DNA from: Actinernus sp. WN-2022
Lineage: Eukaryota; Cnidaria; Anthozoa; Actiniaria; Actinernidae
Direction: 5' to 3'
DNA: 64,000 nt
Assembly: GCA_030867875.1 (NCBI GenBank)
Contig: JAOWCC010001634.1
Span: 131,168,807 to 131,232,806 of the forward strand
Below, one piece after another: positions 62,757 through 64,000 of this stretch. Made by a program: the position numbers and the translations under genes. Within the stretch, counting starts at the first letter, position 1. Every line of letters starts with the position of its first letter. The notes below the pieces were generated by a model that was not told where the DNA came from, ran no database searches, and saw only the letters and a list, made by a program, of their open reading frames with translations.

Positions 62757-63095
62757 TTAAAACAGTAGAAAATCATCCCTAACATTGTGAGTTGATTGAA
62801 CAGATAAAACATTAAAATCTAGCTTATGGAGTAGGTCAGAATTATTTGCCTTTTTACAATATGATTTTACAGTAACATTGTTATCATACAGATAGGATAA
62901 TGCATTCCATGCGATTGATCCTCTATGTGCGATGGAATTCTTCATGATATAAGTGTTGAAACGTGGTATAATAAGTCTGTTTGTGCCTCTAAGATTATAC
63001 TTATTGTGGCGCTTTACAATTATGTGGGACATACAAGTGGGTGTTTGGTCGTTATAAATCTTATATAGTAGTTTAACTAGGTTCAACTTATACAT
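62757..63095 (-). pseudogene. LINE C-terminal domain
   Basis: An open frame of 112 codons starting MYKLNLVKLLYKIYNDQTPT. YNLRGTNRLIIPRFNTYIMK and SIAHRGSIAWNALSYLYDNN correspond to the YxLR...L..P.......S....G..WN.LP block at the C terminus of CR1/L2-type LINE polyproteins. It follows the upstream fragment after an eight-base overlap, where the polymerase core is missing. Confidence 0.7.
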
Positions 63096-63861
63096 CGTTT
63101 TTCTTAAACACTGGATTTAGTCTGGCTATCTTCCAATCACTAGACACTGAAGTAGTGTTAAGACTCAGTTTATATAAGTCAGTTAGCGGAGATACGATGG
63201 CAGATCCAGCCAGTTTTAATAGCTTGGGCGATAATCCGTCTGGTCCAGTTGATTTAGTAGGTTTCAGTAAGGCGAGTTTCTTTTCAACTTCTTTGGTCGA
63301 CAGGAACACCGTGGATAAACTTGGAACTTGTGGAGCGCTCGGATATGTTGTAGGATCTATGTTCAGCGATGGGGTAGAGAGGTCTTTGGCTAAACTTTCT
63401 CCAACGGTAGCAAAATATACATTCATTAGATTAGCTTTTTCTACATCATCCACTGCCAAGCTTTTATCATCTCGCTTCAGTGGGCCTATTGTCTTTCGTA
63501 CTTTTGGGTTTGTTGTTCTAGCCAACAGATTCCAGTACGCGGTGGAAGTCTTTACTTCGTTTAGCTTTTCTTGGAAATAGCATGCTTTGGCCTTTCTTAT
63601 ATCCGACGTGATTTCATTTCTCAACTTCTTGTATTTGGCCCATATCTCATTGTCTTTTGATTCAACAGCCTTCTTGAATAATTTGTATCTGCGATTCATT
63701 TTGAGCCTTAATTCACTGTTTATCCAAGGTGAACATTGACTTCGCACTTCTATATCTCTATACGGTGCGTGCCTATCATAAACGCCTTTAAACAAACACT
63801 CCCAAGCCCAGAGGGTGTCGTCATTATCCGGGGGGGGGACTCCCTTATGTGAGGGGTACAT
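63088..63861 (-). pseudogene. LINE linker and first reverse transcriptase block
   Basis: An open frame of 257 codons. RHAPYRDIEVRSQCSPWINS and KAKACYFQEKLNEVKTSTAY are the linker typical for these LINEs, and KLALLKPTKSTGPDGLSPKL and SSDWKIARLNPVFKKNDV the first polymerase blocks. It ends exactly where FRPISLL-type sequence would be expected. The 5' end meets a G-run at 63828-63836, so the element is also truncated at the 5' side. Confidence 0.75.
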
Positions 63862-64000
63862 GGATGCTCGTCGTACCTTTTAGGGGTCAAAATCAGGAAT
63901 TTGGTACCACTTAGGGTATCCACCATCAAACACAGACATTTCTATGTAAAGCGGTAACTATTAGGGGTCGGGTGTCAATTGAACAAAAAAGCTGTTATCA
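63862..64000. other. Right edge of the window, unassigned
   Basis: AGGGGTCAAAATCAGG and TTAGGGGTCGGGTGTCA suggest a repeat with TTAGGGGTC words (three in 100 bp), which continues beyond the window. No gene is seen. Confidence 0.4.

Larger units (their letters stand above)
62154..63861 (-). mobile_element. CR1/L2-like LINE on the minus strand, internally deleted
   Basis: On the minus strand the 5' part is the linker and the first block of the reverse transcriptase; the 3' part is the C-terminal domain and a 3' end with GTGTTTAAATAAAGATGATT (AATAAA-like) and GATTGATTGAT. The endonuclease and the polymerase core are missing. In units 1 and 2 the insertion site is empty: GGCTGGAAAGAAGAACAGAA. 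Confidence 0.8.

Overview
The window looks like nuclear DNA of a cnidarian, most likely an anthozoan such as a stony coral. The reasons are intron-rich animal genes with GT..AG splice sites, an A+T-rich background dense in TACATGTA words, and a repeat content (L2-type LINE, tRNA-derived SINEs, Gypsy elements, a Polinton, many MITEs, DUF3504-type tyrosine recombinases) that I associate with cnidarian genomes. The species assignment is inference; no organism-specific marker is present.

Left part (1-11 kb). The first four coding exons of a TBC1D9/TBC1D9B-like Rab-GAP gene lie on the minus strand (10974 down to 1974). Exons 1-3 are close together; the third intron is about 8.2 kb and holds a decayed L2-type LINE (about 4.64-8.93 kb, itself carrying a MITE) and a ~125-bp tandem array. 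A fold-back repeat lies beyond exon 4. From 11 to 19 kb there is mostly intergenic repeat DNA: a long hairpin, a non-autonomous DNA transposon with a 9-bp target duplication, a MITE, and weak coding remnants on the minus strand (17.3-19.1 kb).

Middle and right part (20-62 kb). A tandemly expanded gene family runs on the plus strand. Its first exon (signal peptide, ectodomain, first membrane helix) occurs at 22644-23111 and again at 61013-61480; a third unit at 20-21.5 kb has lost it by a 1266-bp deletion. Later exons lie at 46715, 48560, 50257, 51398, 51885 and about 54804. Read in order they give membrane helix - pore loop with a potassium-channel TVGYGD filter - helix ending in an ionotropic-glutamate-receptor-like SMLTAQISS motif - S2-like ligand-binding half - last membrane helix. 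This is the most interesting object here: a candidate potassium-selective glutamate-receptor-like channel. At least one exon between the last two recognised ones is missing from my model, so the locus may be a gene or a recent pseudogene.

The long introns of this locus are filled with mobile DNA: a plus-strand Gypsy element (28.5-32.3 kb, decayed), an 11.8-kb Polinton/Maverick (34647-46438) with 71-bp terminal inverted repeats and a CGCTT target duplication, several MITEs, a ~52-bp minisatellite, an L1/Tx1-type LINE tail, a SINE, and a minus-strand Gypsy fragment (52.6-54.7 kb). The Polinton still has an open integrase gene, but its DNA polymerase and several structural genes are broken.

After the channel locus come a frameshifted DUF3504-type tyrosine recombinase gene (56088-57506), a block that matches 19.4-20.1 kb in inverted orientation, the second copy of the duplicated unit (59.7-62.1 kb), and a minus-strand LINE whose reverse transcriptase core is deleted (62.2-63.86 kb). 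Exon boundaries and frames were worked out by eye from splice signals, phase and family resemblance; no database search was run.
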